Part shown: one piece after another, positions 7,833 to 15,902 of the stretch
Layout: each line of letters starts with the position of its first letter
Position numbering within the stretch: position 1 is the stretch's first letter
DNA from: DATLGB01 sp964242305
GTDB lineage: Bacteria > Actinomycetota > Thermoleophilia > Solirubrobacterales > Solirubrobacteraceae
Direction: 5' to 3'
Assembly (NCBI GenBank): GCA_964242305.1
Contig: CAXTBB010000005.1
Coordinates: forward strand, 1-64,000
Length of the DNA: 64,000 nt
The notes under the pieces: generated by a model
The model's input: the letters and a program-made list of their open reading frames with translations, nothing else
Told to the model about the DNA's origin: nothing
Database searches by the model: none
Position numbers and translations under genes: made by a program

Positions 7833-9161
7833 CTAGGCGCGCAAGCCTCGCAGCTCGGCCGCCGCGCCGCCCGCCAGGAGCAGGACGAGCAGCCCGCCGC
7901 CGCCGACCCAGCCGGCGACCGAACCACCGCCACCGCCGCGCCGGGCGGTGGGGACGGCGGCGGCCGGCTGCGCTGCGGCCGCCTGCTGCAGCAGCTCGTC
8001 GATCCCCTGGGGGGCGCCCGCGCTGGCGAGCAGGATGCCGTCGACGGACGCGCGCCGTCCCCCGGAGGGGGGTGCGGGCGCCTGACCCTTGCGGGCCGGC
8101 GCACCGGCGGCGGGCGACGGGGTGGGGGTGGCGGTCACGGCCGGCGCGGCGGCGGTGGCGGAGGGGGCGGTCGTGGGCGCCGGGGTCGCGGCGGCCGTCG
8201 GCGCGGCGGTGGCACGCGGTGCCGGCTGGCTCGGCCGGCGCTGCGGGCGCCGGGTCCCGTTCGTGGCCTGGTGGGGGTCGCCCTGGCCGCCGCCCGTCGG
8301 CGTGCCGTTCCCGTCCGCCCCCGGGCCGGATGTCCCGCCGCCGACGCCGGCCGGCCCCGGCGAGGCCGGCGCCGGGGACGGCGTCGGCCCCGGCGTGGCC
8401 TGGCTCGGCGAACCGACCTGGACGTCGACGGGGTCGGAGACTCCTGCCGACCCGTCGTCGCCGACCACGCTCACCCGGACCCGGTAGTGACCGGCCGCGA
8501 ACGCGTGCGACGGCGTCTGGCCCGACCGGCGCGTCCCGTCGCCGAAGTCCCAGTCGTAGGTGAAGTGCACGTCGCCGGGATCGTCCTTCACGCGAGCGGT
8601 GAAGTTCACCGGCTCGCCAGGATCGACCGTCGTGTCCGTCGGGTCGGCGATCACCTCGCGCACCGTCGTGTTGTCCGTGGTCAGCGCGACGCGGAGCGCG
8701 TCGTCGGTCGACGTGCTGAAGACGTCGGGGGCGTTGACGTCGCCGTCGTCGCGTACGGGGCGGAAGACGTCGATGCGCTGCGAGTCGGCGTGGAAGGTCG
8801 CGAAGCGCGGGCTGCCGCGCGGGTCATTCAGGAAGCCCTGGTTGACCTCGGCGTGCGTCAGCGTGATGTCCTTCCTCGTGTTCGGGTTGGCCACCACGAG
8901 CTGGTGCACGTGAGCCGGCGGCACGTTCACGAGTTGCGCGAGCCGAGCCGCCGAGACGCCGATCACGGTGGTGGACGTCTCGTCCCCGGGACCGCTTCGG
9001 ATCGTGACCGGCGTGTTCACGACGTCAGGATCCGACAGGTCGTCGCTGGTCAGCAGCGTCGGCGGGCCACCGTTGACGCTCACCTGCACGCCCGTCGCCG
9101 CGCCCGCCGGGGGGGCGAGCGCGGCGAGGGCGGCGATGGTCGCGAGGACGGCCCGGCGCAC
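7833..9161 (-). CDS. Secreted PKD-domain protein with a C-terminal membrane anchor
   Basis: A signal peptide (MRRAVLATIAALAALAPPAGAA) precedes a 140-residue beta-rich domain. Its VIGVSAARLAQLVNVPP and FRPVRDD segments recall molybdopterin-oxidoreductase-like accessory domains. A PKD domain follows at about residues 165-250 (VNFTARVKDDPGDVHFTYDW, then DFGDGTRRSGQTPSHAF). A long Pro/Ala/Thr/Gly-rich spacer (about 255-370) spans the wall, and the protein ends in a glycine-rich membrane helix (VGGGGLLVLLLAGG) and a short basic tail. It shares one base with the TupA-like gene upstream (9161). It is anchored outside, possibly receiving force from the proton channel or presenting ligand; both are inference. 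Confidence 0.65.
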   Translation of the reverse strand: MRRAVLATIAALAALAPPAGAATGVQVSVNGGPPTLLTSDDLSDPDVVNTPVTIRSGPGDETSTTVIGVSAARLAQLVNVPPAHVHQLVVANPNTRKDITLTHAEVNQGFLNDPRGSPRFATFHADSQRIDVFRPVRDDGDVNAPDVFSTSTDDALRVALTTDNTTVREVIADPTDTTVDPGEPVNFTARVKDDPGDVHFTYDWDFGDGTRRSGQTPSHAFAAGHYRVRVSVVGDDGSAGVSDPVDVQVGSPSQATPGPTPSPAPASPGPAGVGGGTSGPGADGNGTPTGGGQGDPHQATNGTRRPQRRPSQPAPRATAAPTAAATPAPTTAPSATAAAPAVTATPTPSPAAGAPARKGQAPAPPSGGRRASVDGILLASAGAPQGIDELLQQAAAAQPAAAVPTARRGGGGGSVAGWVGGGGLLVLLLAGGAAAELRGLRA

Positions 9162-10813
9162 TACTTGAGTGTGACCACCTTCGACAGCGTCGAGCGGTTG
9201 CCGGCGGCGTCCGTGATGGTGAGCTTGATCCGGTAGCGGCCCTTTTTGCGCAGCACGCCCTTGCGGATGACGACCGTCCCGGCCTTCTTCGGCTTGCGCG
9301 TCACCTTCAGGATCCGCTTCCCCTTGCGGTATACGCGGACGACCACGGTGGAGCGCTCGCTGACCCGCAGCGTCAGCTTCTTCTTGCTCAGCTTGAGCTT
9401 GCTCGCCTTGGGCTTCTTGGTGTCCGGCGTCGGCGACGGGCTCGGCGAGGGGGACGGCGTCGGCGACGCCCCGGCCGCCGCGGTCGCGTCGATCACGCCG
9501 ACGTCCTTCGTCGTCCCCGCCACCCCGGTGTACGACGCGATCGACACCGGCGTCTTGTTCGCCACCGGGGCGTCTCCCGTGACCAGCTGGTAGTGCGTTC
9601 GCGCGGTCACCGTGGTGGTGAGGCTGAAGCTCCCGTCGGCGCCGGACGTCGTGCTCGCGCCCGTGCCGGTGAAGGGCGCCGCGTCACCGGTGACGAGCTT
9701 GACCGGGACGCCCGAGATCGTGCCCGCGCCCGGGAGCTGGTTGCGGACCGTGCCGGTGATGGTCACCGGCGACCCCTTGGTCACGGCGGCCGGCGGCGAG
9801 GCGACGTCGACGGCCGGTGCGGCGTCGGCGAAGAACGCCGGCTGCACGGTGTTGGGGAAGCTCGCCAGCCGCGCCTGGAGCGCCGGGGACTTCAGGAAGT
9901 CGACGAACCTCTGTGCCGCGGCGGTGTCCGGGGTGATCCCGCTCGGGTAGGCCGTCGGCGGGGTCGTGCTCATGACATAGACGTTGAACGGGTTGATCTG
10001 CAGCGTGTTCCCGCCCTTGGCGCCGGGCCCGTTGTTGAGGTCGGAGAGGATCTCGAGGTCCGGGATCGGGTTGTCGGCCTGGTTCTTGAAGCGGTTGAAC
10101 GTGCCGCGGTCGACCATCGTGTAACAGAAGTTGCCGTTCGTGATGCAGGTCTCGGTCCCGGTCACCGTCGTGGCCTGGTTCGGGTTGCCGGTCAGGCGCT
10201 GGTACCAGTCGGGGCAGCCCGTGCCGGGTGCGGGCGCCGAGCACGGTTCGTACCGGGTCGTGTCCCCGGCGGCGTTCTCGGAGACCGCCTTCGGCGACAC
10301 GTTGCTCAGCCCCCAGATGATCTCCTCCTGCACGTTGGTGCCCGAGGAGTTGTTGCGCGAGCGGAAGAACACCTTGCTGCCCGCGGTCGCGCCGGCCGCC
10401 GCGATCGCCTCGAAGGCGCCGACCGCGTCGTGCGGGTGGTTGGCCTTGACGCCGGCGGGGTCGCTGGCCGGGCCGATGATCACGTAGTCCGAGTAGAAGA
10501 TCTGCTGGCCGAGTCCCTGCGTGAAGCCGTCTTTGACGAACTGCGCCTCGCTGGTCGGCGCGTGCGTGAGGACCGCGTCGGCGAGGCCGTCCTTGCCCGC
10601 CTTCAGCGCGGCGCCGGTGCCGACGGCCGTGTACTTGAGGTCGTACCCGGGGTTGGCGGCCTCGAAGTCCGGCTCGATCACGCTGCTGACGAGCAGCGAG
10701 TCCGTCGTGTCCGACGTGCCGTACACCCGCACGTCCGTTGCCCGGGCCGTCGACGTCATGACCAGCGACGCGCACGCCGCGACCAGCACCCACCGAGTTC
10801 TCGCTCTCCGCAT
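9161..10813 (-). CDS. TupA-like tungstate/molybdate-binding protein with C-terminal Ig-like domains
   Basis: After a signal peptide ending near STARATD, residues about 25-345 form a type II binding domain of the TupA/PstS kind: GTSDTTDSLL supplies the N-terminal anion loop, VFFRSRNNSSGTNVQEE the second SR-x-SGT anion loop, and LQINPFNVYVMS the domain crossover. These match TupA-type oxyanion contacts. Beyond about residue 345 is an Ig-like domain (SPVTITGTVRNQLPGAGTI), a Ser-Pro repeat spacer and a lysine-rich beta domain ending SKVVTLK, which is unusual for TupA and suggests wall association. The gene starts 30 bases after the Mop gene stop and follows the inverted repeat at 10825. Confidence 0.75.
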   Translation of the reverse strand: MRRARTRWVLVAACASLVMTSTARATDVRVYGTSDTTDSLLVSSVIEPDFEAANPGYDLKYTAVGTGAALKAGKDGLADAVLTHAPTSEAQFVKDGFTQGLGQQIFYSDYVIIGPASDPAGVKANHPHDAVGAFEAIAAAGATAGSKVFFRSRNNSSGTNVQEEIIWGLSNVSPKAVSENAAGDTTRYEPCSAPAPGTGCPDWYQRLTGNPNQATTVTGTETCITNGNFCYTMVDRGTFNRFKNQADNPIPDLEILSDLNNGPGAKGGNTLQINPFNVYVMSTTPPTAYPSGITPDTAAAQRFVDFLKSPALQARLASFPNTVQPAFFADAAPAVDVASPPAAVTKGSPVTITGTVRNQLPGAGTISGVPVKLVTGDAAPFTGTGASTTSGADGSFSLTTTVTARTHYQLVTGDAPVANKTPVSIASYTGVAGTTKDVGVIDATAAAGASPTPSPSPSPSPTPDTKKPKASKLKLSKKKLTLRVSERSTVVVRVYRKGKRILKVTRKPKKAGTVVIRKGVLRKKGRYRIKLTITDAAGNRSTLSKVVTLK

Positions 10814-10824
10814 ACGGAAAGCAT

Positions 10825-10843
10825 ACCTAGGTTTTACATAGGT
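10825..10843. promoter_or_regulatory. Inverted repeat operator candidate upstream of the TupA-like gene
   Basis: ACCTA (10825-10829) and TAGGT (10839-10843) form an inverted repeat with a 9-base spacer. The left half extends to a perfect 8-base palindrome, ACCTAGGT (10825-10832). It fills the 30-base gap between the Mop gene and the TupA-like gene, 11 bases before the start codon. Being AT-richer than its surroundings, it stands out. A binding site for the HTH-Mop regulator of the operon is the obvious guess. Confidence 0.4.
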
Positions 10844-11053
10844 CTACGCGTCAACGGCCAGCATCACGTCGGAGGCCTTGATGACGGCGACGACCTCCGT
10901 GCCCTCGCCGAGCCCGAGCTCGCGGACGGCCTCGACGGTGATGGAGGCGATGATCCGCTGGCCGTCGACGTCGACCTCGACGTTCGCGGTGGCGGGTCCC
11001 TCGGTGATGCCGGTGACGGTGCCCCGCAGCTGGTTGCGCGCGCTGATCTTCAT
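10844..11053 (-). CDS. Molbindin-like single Mop-domain protein
   Basis: This is a 69-residue protein that is all Mop/TOBE domain: MKISARNQLRGTVTGITEG, then VEVDVDGQRIIASITVEAV, then LGLGEGTEVVAVIKASDVML. Free-standing molbindins assemble into hexamers that store or buffer molybdate and tungstate in the cytoplasm. The ATG at 11053 is the family start; the upstream open frame is antisense noise. It overlaps the nucleoside deoxyribosyltransferase stop by four bases and is the first metal-related gene of the leftward operon. Confidence 0.88.
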   Translation of the reverse strand: MKISARNQLRGTVTGITEGPATANVEVDVDGQRIIASITVEAVRELGLGEGTEVVAVIKASDVMLAVDA

Positions 11054-11523
11054 GCGCACGACGCTACTAACGCGGACACCGCCGCGTCGAGGTCGCGCGC
11101 GACCGTGACGAGCCAGTGCTCGACCTGCAGGTTGACCGTCGCGCCCTCGTTGTCGCCCGTGCGGCGGAGGTCGAGGCGAAGGCCGACCACCGGCGTGCCC
11201 AGCGCGGCCGCGAAGCCGATCTCGGCGGCGGTGCCCGAGTCGACGTCCGGGCCGTCGAGCACGGCCAGCACCGCGTCGCAGCGGCGGAGCATCGCCTCGT
11301 TGGCGCCGGCCAGCCGCGCGTTGACGCGCCGGAACGCCGCAATGCGTGCGGTGCGGTCCTCGACGGCGGCGGCCGCGGCGAGCTCCGCCTCCGCGCCCGC
11401 GTCCCCCCACGGGTCCAGCGGCTCGATCCCGGCCGCTCGGACGGCGGGGAGGAGGACGTCGTCGTACCAGGTCTTGCCCGCCACGGAGAAGCCGAGCGGG
11501 CCGGCGATGTAGGCGCTCGTCAC
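11050..11523 (-). CDS. Nucleoside 2-deoxyribosyltransferase family protein
   Basis: The 157-residue protein starts with GTG at 11523: VTSAYIAGPLGFSVAGKTWY, the nucleotide-binding start of the family. It continues with a catalytic-type glutamate in DSGTAAEIGFAAALGTPVVGL. Family enzymes swap the base on deoxynucleosides or hydrolyse the glycosidic bond for salvage. The start codon overlaps the stop of the decayed AraC gene (GTGA), so the original upstream region has probably been lost. It may be read together with the downstream Mop and transport genes, since they overlap. Confidence 0.82.
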   Translation of the reverse strand: MTSAYIAGPLGFSVAGKTWYDDVLLPAVRAAGIEPLDPWGDAGAEAELAAAAAVEDRTARIAAFRRVNARLAGANEAMLRRCDAVLAVLDGPDVDSGTAAEIGFAAALGTPVVGLRLDLRRTGDNEGATVNLQVEHWLVTVARDLDAAVSALVASCA

Positions 11524-12085
11524 GCCGCGGACGCTACCGAGCGCGCGGCCTGCGCGACCGTCGCACCGTCCTCGGCGAGGGCCGTGCGCGCGACCTGCAT
11601 CCGCCAGCGGGTGACGTACTGCATCGCCGGCAGGCCGACGAGTTCCGTGAAGCGCGCCGCGAACGCCGAGCGCGACATCGCCAGCTCGCCGGCCAGGGCG
11701 CCGCCGGGCCGGGGGCGGCGGGTCTCGGCGGTGATCAGTGCGGGCGTCGCGTGCAGCGCCTCGACGCCGTCGTCGGTGGCCTCGATGTGGACGAACGGCG
11801 GCAGCGCGTCGATCAGGTTGCGTGCGGCGGGATGGTCGAAGTGGATGGCGCCGCACAGCAGCCGGGTCACGGCGCCGTCGCCGCCGTGGCGCAGGATCTC
11901 GTAGCGCTCGCTCACGTGCTCGCGCTCGAGGTCGAGGATGCCCGGGGCGGGGGCGCCCGGCTCGCTGCGCAGGACGTGGCCGGCGCCGGTCGTCACCAGC
12001 GCGACGTCGGCGCGGCGCAGGCGGTGCTCGTCCGAGAGGAGCATCTCACCGGCGGCGACGACGTGGAACCACACGTGCCCGGGCA
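11520..12085 (-). pseudogene. Decayed AraC-family regulator
   Basis: Recognisable AraC pieces are in order but incomplete. An N-terminal cupin_6 portion (WFHVVAAGEMLLSDEHRL to IHFDHPAARNLIDALPPFV) lacks its first strands. About 50 residues that normally follow ETRRPRPGG are missing, so it jumps straight to LAGELAMSRSAFAARFTELV. The second helix-turn-helix stops after ATVAQAARSVA, and the stop codon overlaps the downstream GTG start. Intact relatives carry both DNA-binding helices and are about 300 residues long. The frame is open, so a product could be made, but it should not bind DNA normally. Confidence 0.65.
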
Positions 12086-12090
12086 GCGGC

Positions 12091-12480
12091 GGCTGACGGG
12101 TGAGCGCTTCACCTTCACCGACACCGCCGCCTCCACGGGTGGCGAGCTGCTCGCCTTCGAGCTCGCGCTGCGCCCCGGGGGCGCCGTGCCGCTGTCCCAC
12201 GTCCACCCGACCCAGACGGAGACGTTCGCCGTCGTCGCCGGCACGTCGTCGCCGGCCCGGGCGAGGTCGTCGAGATCGCGCCCGGCGTCACGCACGGCTT
12301 CGCCAACCACGGGGAGGACGAGGCGCGCGTGCGCGTCGAGGTCCGTCCCGCGCTGCGGATGGAGGCGATGTTCGCGGACGTGATCGCGATGGCCGAGGCG
12401 GGGCGGATGACCCGCCGCGGGATGCCGCGCAACCTGCTCGACCTCGCGCTCGCCCGGCGGCGGCGTCAGGAGGCTTCGAC
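12091..12480 (+). pseudogene. Decayed cupin-domain protein, frameshifted
   Basis: Two fragments in different forward frames add up to one small cupin. The first (TGERFTFTDTAASTGGELLA to HVHPTQTETFAVVAG) has the metal-binding HVHP motif but no start codon. The second, from about 12245, reads VVAGPGEVVEIAPGVTHGFA then VEVRPALRMEAMFADVIAMA and MTRRGMPRNLLDLALA. About a dozen expected codons are missing between them, and a 12-base repeat, GTCGTCGCCGGC, lies on both sides of the break (12231 and 12246). The C-terminus is cut at the convergent SRPBCC gene. The partner AraC gene is decayed from the same central point. Confidence 0.65.
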
Positions 12481-12912
12481 GGCGGCCTTGATCCGGCCGG
12501 CGAAGGCGTCGGCGTCCTTCTGAGCCGCCTTGGTCGCGAAGCCGACGATCAGCTTCCCGAAGCCCTGCGCCGCGAAGGTGTTGTGGATGGTGACCTTCGT
12601 CTTGCCCTCGTCCGCGGGCTCGAGGTCGTAGCCGCCGTCGGAGACCGTGATCGCGTTCTTCGAGCGCTCGGTCCAGCGGATCTTCGTCGGCGGCTCGAAG
12701 ACGGTGTACTCGAAGGACCGCTTGGTCTTCATCCCCGCGTCCTTGACGGTGCTCTCGTAGACCGTGCCGACCCCGTCGGGCCCGTCGGTCGTCTTGCGGA
12801 TCTCCTGGACCCGCGGACTGAACGTCGGGTCGTTGCTGCCGTCCGCGAGGAACGCGAAGACCTGGTCGATGGGTCGGTCGACGACGGCGGATCCGCTGAA
12901 GGAGTGGGCCAT
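12466..12912 (-). CDS. SRPBCC (START-like) lipid/polyketide-binding family protein
   Basis: The 148-residue protein starts MAHSFSGSAVVDRPIDQVFA, the usual first strand and helix of the Bet v1-like fold. It then has FLADGSNDPTFSPRVQEI, a central sheet with YTVFEPPTKIRWTE, and a long C-terminal helix (GFATKAAQKDADAFAGRI). The fold makes a hydrophobic cavity for small ligands; actinobacterial copies are mostly uncharacterised. It is divergent from xthA, with 46 bases between the starts, and convergent with the cupin remnant. Confidence 0.8.
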   Translation of the reverse strand: MAHSFSGSAVVDRPIDQVFAFLADGSNDPTFSPRVQEIRKTTDGPDGVGTVYESTVKDAGMKTKRSFEYTVFEPPTKIRWTERSKNAITVSDGGYDLEPADEGKTKVTIHNTFAAQGFGKLIVGFATKAAQKDADAFAGRIKAAVEAS

Positions 12913-12958
12913 GCGCGAACCCTACTCACGGCCGTCGGCGCGTTCTAGCGTGAGCGCC

Positions 12959-13819
12959 GTGCGCATCGTCACCTGGAACGTCAACTCGGTCAAGCAGCGG
13001 ATGCCGCGCCTGCTGCCGTGGCTCGACCAGCGGCGGCCCGACGTCCTGTGCCTGCAGGAGACCAAGCTCGCCGACGACGCCTTCGCCGCGCTGCTCGACG
13101 CGGAGCTGAGCGCGCGCGGCTACGCGGTCGCCGCGCACGGCGAGCCGTCCTGGAACGGCGTCGCCATCCTCTCCCGGGTCGGGCTCCAGGACGTCGTCCG
13201 CGGCATCCCGGACGGTCCTGGGTTTCCGCACCCGGAGGCGCGCGCGGTGTCGGCCACCTGCGACGGCGTGCGCGTCGTCTGCGTCTACGTCCCCAACGGC
13301 CGCGCGCCCGACTCCGACCACTACCGCTACAAGCTCGAATGGCTGTCGGCGCTGCGGGCGATGATCGCGCCGGACGCCGAGCGCACCGTCCTGCTCGGCG
13401 ACGTCAACATCGCGCCCGCCGACGCCGACGTCTTCGATCCCGGCGCCTACGTGGGCCAGACGCACGTGACCGCGCCCGAGCGGGCCGCCCTCGCCGAGCT
13501 GCAGGCGCTCGGCCTGCACGACGTCGTCCGCGACCGCTGGCCCGACCAGCGCGTCTTCACCTACTGGGACTACCGCGCCGGCATGTTCCACCAGGACCTC
13601 GGCATGCGCATCGATCTCGTCCTCGCGGGCGGTCCCGTCGCCGAGCGGGTCAAGGCCGCGTGGGTCGACCGCCACGCGCGCAAGGGGAAGGGCCCGAGCG
13701 ACCACGCGCCGGTCATCGTCGACCTCGACGAGGCCGTCGACGGTGACATCGGCCCGGTCGTCCCGCCGCCGTCGGCACCGGTCACCCGCCGCGGCGCCAA
13801 GAAGATCCCGCAGGCGTGA
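12959..13819 (+). CDS. xthA: Exodeoxyribonuclease III / AP endonuclease
   Basis: The 286-residue protein begins VRIVTWNVNSVKQRMPRLL with the active-site asparagine, and continues LCLQETKLADD (metal-binding Glu), PNGRAPDSDHYRYKLEWL, LLGDVNIAP (Asp/Asn catalytic loop), YWDYRAGMFHQDLGMRIDL and ends SDHAPVIVDL with the catalytic Asp-His. It repairs abasic sites and 3' blocks in DNA. GTG at 12959 gives the canonical family start; GTG at 12950 would add three residues. A short Pro-rich tail follows. Its stop codon overlaps the tag start (GTGA), so the two repair genes form one unit. Confidence 0.93.
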   Translation: MRIVTWNVNSVKQRMPRLLPWLDQRRPDVLCLQETKLADDAFAALLDAELSARGYAVAAHGEPSWNGVAILSRVGLQDVVRGIPDGPGFPHPEARAVSATCDGVRVVCVYVPNGRAPDSDHYRYKLEWLSALRAMIAPDAERTVLLGDVNIAPADADVFDPGAYVGQTHVTAPERAALAELQALGLHDVVRDRWPDQRVFTYWDYRAGMFHQDLGMRIDLVLAGGPVAERVKAAWVDRHARKGKGPSDHAPVIVDLDEAVDGDIGPVVPPPSAPVTRRGAKKIPQA

Positions 13820-14439
13820 CCGACGGGCGCTGCCCCTGGGCGACGTCCACGCCGGACTACCTCGCCTACCACGACGAGGAGTGGGGGCGGCCGGTCACCG
13901 ACGAGCGCGGCCTCTATGAGCGCATGACGCTGGAGGCGTTCCAGTCCGGGCTGTCGTGGCTGACGATCCTGCGCAAGCGCGACGCCTTCCGCGAGGTCTT
14001 CGCGAACTTCGACTACGCGGCCGTCGCGCAGTTCGGCGAGGCCGACGTCGAGCGCCTGCTCGGCGACGCGCGCATCGTCCGCAACCGGGCCAAGGTGGAG
14101 GCGACGGTCGCCAACGCCCGCGCGCTGTGCGCGCTGCACGCGGGCGGGGAGACGCTGGCGGGTCTGGTGTGGTCGGCGCGGCCCGCCGCCGACCCGCCCG
14201 CGCCGGAGACCGTCGCCGGCGTCCCCGCCTTCACGGACGCCTCGAAGGCGCTGGCCCGCGAGCTCAAGCGCCGCGGCTTCCGCTTCCTCGGGCCGACGAC
14301 CGTGTACGCCGGCATGCAGGCCTGCGGCGTCGTCAACGACCACCTCGCGGCCTGCCCGGCCCGCGCGGCCGCGCAGCGCGAGCGCGACTCAGTCCGCGTA
14401 GCGGCCGTGGAAGCCGAACGGGATGTGGTGCGGGACTGA
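13816..14439 (+). CDS. tag: DNA-3-methyladenine glycosylase I
   Basis: The protein opens RCPWATSTPDYLAYHDEEWG, with the zinc-binding Cys and His and the base-recognition region. It continues LTLEAFQSGLSWLTILRKR (printed here as MTLEAFQSGLSW in the sequence) and later FRFLGPTTVYAGMQACGVV with HLAACP near the end, carrying the remaining zinc ligands. Tag removes alkylated adenine from DNA and would hand abasic sites to the XthA encoded just upstream. The last 17 or so codons run antisense into the carotenoid oxygenase gene and lie beyond the usual family end, so the tail is probably non-essential. Confidence 0.93.
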   Translation: MTDGRCPWATSTPDYLAYHDEEWGRPVTDERGLYERMTLEAFQSGLSWLTILRKRDAFREVFANFDYAAVAQFGEADVERLLGDARIVRNRAKVEATVANARALCALHAGGETLAGLVWSARPAADPPAPETVAGVPAFTDASKALARELKRRGFRFLGPTTVYAGMQACGVVNDHLAACPARAAAQRERDSVRVAAVEAERDVVRD

Positions 14440-15849
14440 GGCGCGCGCGATCTCGGTCAGGGTGCGGGCGTCGAGCACGACGAGCGAGGAGGCGCGCCGG
14501 CGCGCTTCGAGGACGACGGAGAGCAGGACGCCGTCGTCCTCGCGCGTGGCGTGCGGGCGGCGGACGAAGATCGGCTCGCCGGGGTAGGAGCCGTCCTCAC
14601 GCCACGACCACGTGCGGCCGGAGTTGACGTCGAGCTTGACGACCGTGTCGAGGAAGCGCGCCCGGTGGACCGCGACGCCGTACACGTAGCGATAGCCGCG
14701 GGCGTTGACGCGCTCGTAGTCGACGACGGGGAGCTCGAGGTCGGGGCCGAGCTCGTGGCGGTGCACGCGGCCGCGGGCCAGGTCGAGCTCGAGCCGGCGG
14801 ACGCTCGTGCGGGGCAGCCGCCGCCGGGCCGAGCGCACGCGCTTGAGGTAGAGGGCGTTGATGGCGTCGTTGTCGCGGTGTGCGCAGACATCGAGGTGGA
14901 CGCGGCCGCCGCGCTCGAAGGCGTTGATGTGATGGAAGACGAAGAACGGGTCCGTCTCCAGGTCGGCGACGACGCCGCCGGCGTGCCGGTCGATCACCAC
15001 GATCCGCGAGGGGCTCGCGCCGTCCCACGCGAAGTGCGCGACGATCGGCTTGCGCTCGCCGGACAGGAAGCTCAGCGGGTCGACGGTGAACGGCTGCTCG
15101 AACAGGATCGCGTAGCGCTGCGTGAGCGCGAAGGAGTGCATGTAGGCGGGCCGGTCGCGCGTGACGTGCGCCAACTCGACGGTCCGTCCCTTGTGCTCGC
15201 GCAGCACGCGGTAGCCGTAGTCGGCCACCAGCTCGGTGACGTAGCGGAAGCGCTCGCCGGTGTGCGCGTCGTGGTGCGGGTGCGCGGTCCCCATCGTGCC
15301 GACCGTCGCGGGGCCGACCCCGAGCGTCCGCAGTGTCCTCGGGTCGAAGGAGACCGGGACCGGGATCTCCGTACGCGCGACGAAGCCGCGCGCCATCCGC
15401 TCGAGCGAGACGTTGGCGTTGGGGATCGGCGCGGTCACCGGCACGGAGGCGACCCCGGAGAACACGGAACGACACGGGTCCGTGGCGAACTCGGAGTACT
15501 TGATGATGTCCTCCTGCTTCCACGCCGTGTATGCGCTCGTGCGCAGGAACCGGTTGCCGTAGCCGACGCGCCCGCCGGCGAAGCTGAACGCGTGCAGCAT
15601 CGCCAGCCCGTCGAACCAGTGGTTGAACGAGCGCTCGCCGACCTCGAACAGGGCGGGGCCGTTGCGCAGCAGCGTCCCCCGCAGCCACGGCGGCATCCGC
15701 CCGTCCACGCGCAGGCGCGGGATCCGTGTCTCCGTCTTGAGGCTGGTGAACCCGAGCGCGTGCTCGGGGTGCGCGGCGGCCAGCGCCGACCGCGGCATGA
15801 GCGTCAGCGCGGCCGTGGCGGCGACGAACTCGCGCCGGGTGCTCGTCAC
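14389..15849 (-). CDS. Carotenoid oxygenase (RPE65/CCD family), Tat-exported
   Basis: The 486-residue protein has a twin-arginine signal (STRREFVAATAALTLMPRSA), so it is folded before export. The four iron-binding histidines of the seven-bladed propeller can be placed: TAHPHHDAHTG, YMHSFALTQRY, FFVFHHINAFE and near the end PFGFHGRY. The N-terminal LRGTLLRNGPALFEVG and FDGLAMLHAFSF blocks are typical. The enzyme cleaves polyene or stilbene double bonds with oxygen. GTG at 15849 is chosen over GTG at 15894 because GGAG lies eight bases upstream and the Tat motif starts there. Convergent with tag, overlapping by 51 bases. Confidence 0.87.
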   Translation of the reverse strand: MTSTRREFVAATAALTLMPRSALAAAHPEHALGFTSLKTETRIPRLRVDGRMPPWLRGTLLRNGPALFEVGERSFNHWFDGLAMLHAFSFAGGRVGYGNRFLRTSAYTAWKQEDIIKYSEFATDPCRSVFSGVASVPVTAPIPNANVSLERMARGFVARTEIPVPVSFDPRTLRTLGVGPATVGTMGTAHPHHDAHTGERFRYVTELVADYGYRVLREHKGRTVELAHVTRDRPAYMHSFALTQRYAILFEQPFTVDPLSFLSGERKPIVAHFAWDGASPSRIVVIDRHAGGVVADLETDPFFVFHHINAFERGGRVHLDVCAHRDNDAINALYLKRVRSARRRLPRTSVRRLELDLARGRVHRHELGPDLELPVVDYERVNARGYRYVYGVAVHRARFLDTVVKLDVNSGRTWSWREDGSYPGEPIFVRRPHATREDDGVLLSVVLEARRRASSLVVLDARTLTEIARASVPHHIPFGFHGRYAD

Positions 15850-15902
15850 GCGGTGAGCTCCGGCGGGCACGGTCGCAACCCTATTCCTCGCCACGGGGCG
15901 GC

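Noticed and set aside
7833..9161. A TonB-like energy-transducing protein
   Set aside because: The proline-rich spacer and membrane helix recall TonB, but the helix is C-terminal and the order of domains is reversed, so I describe it only as an anchored PKD protein.
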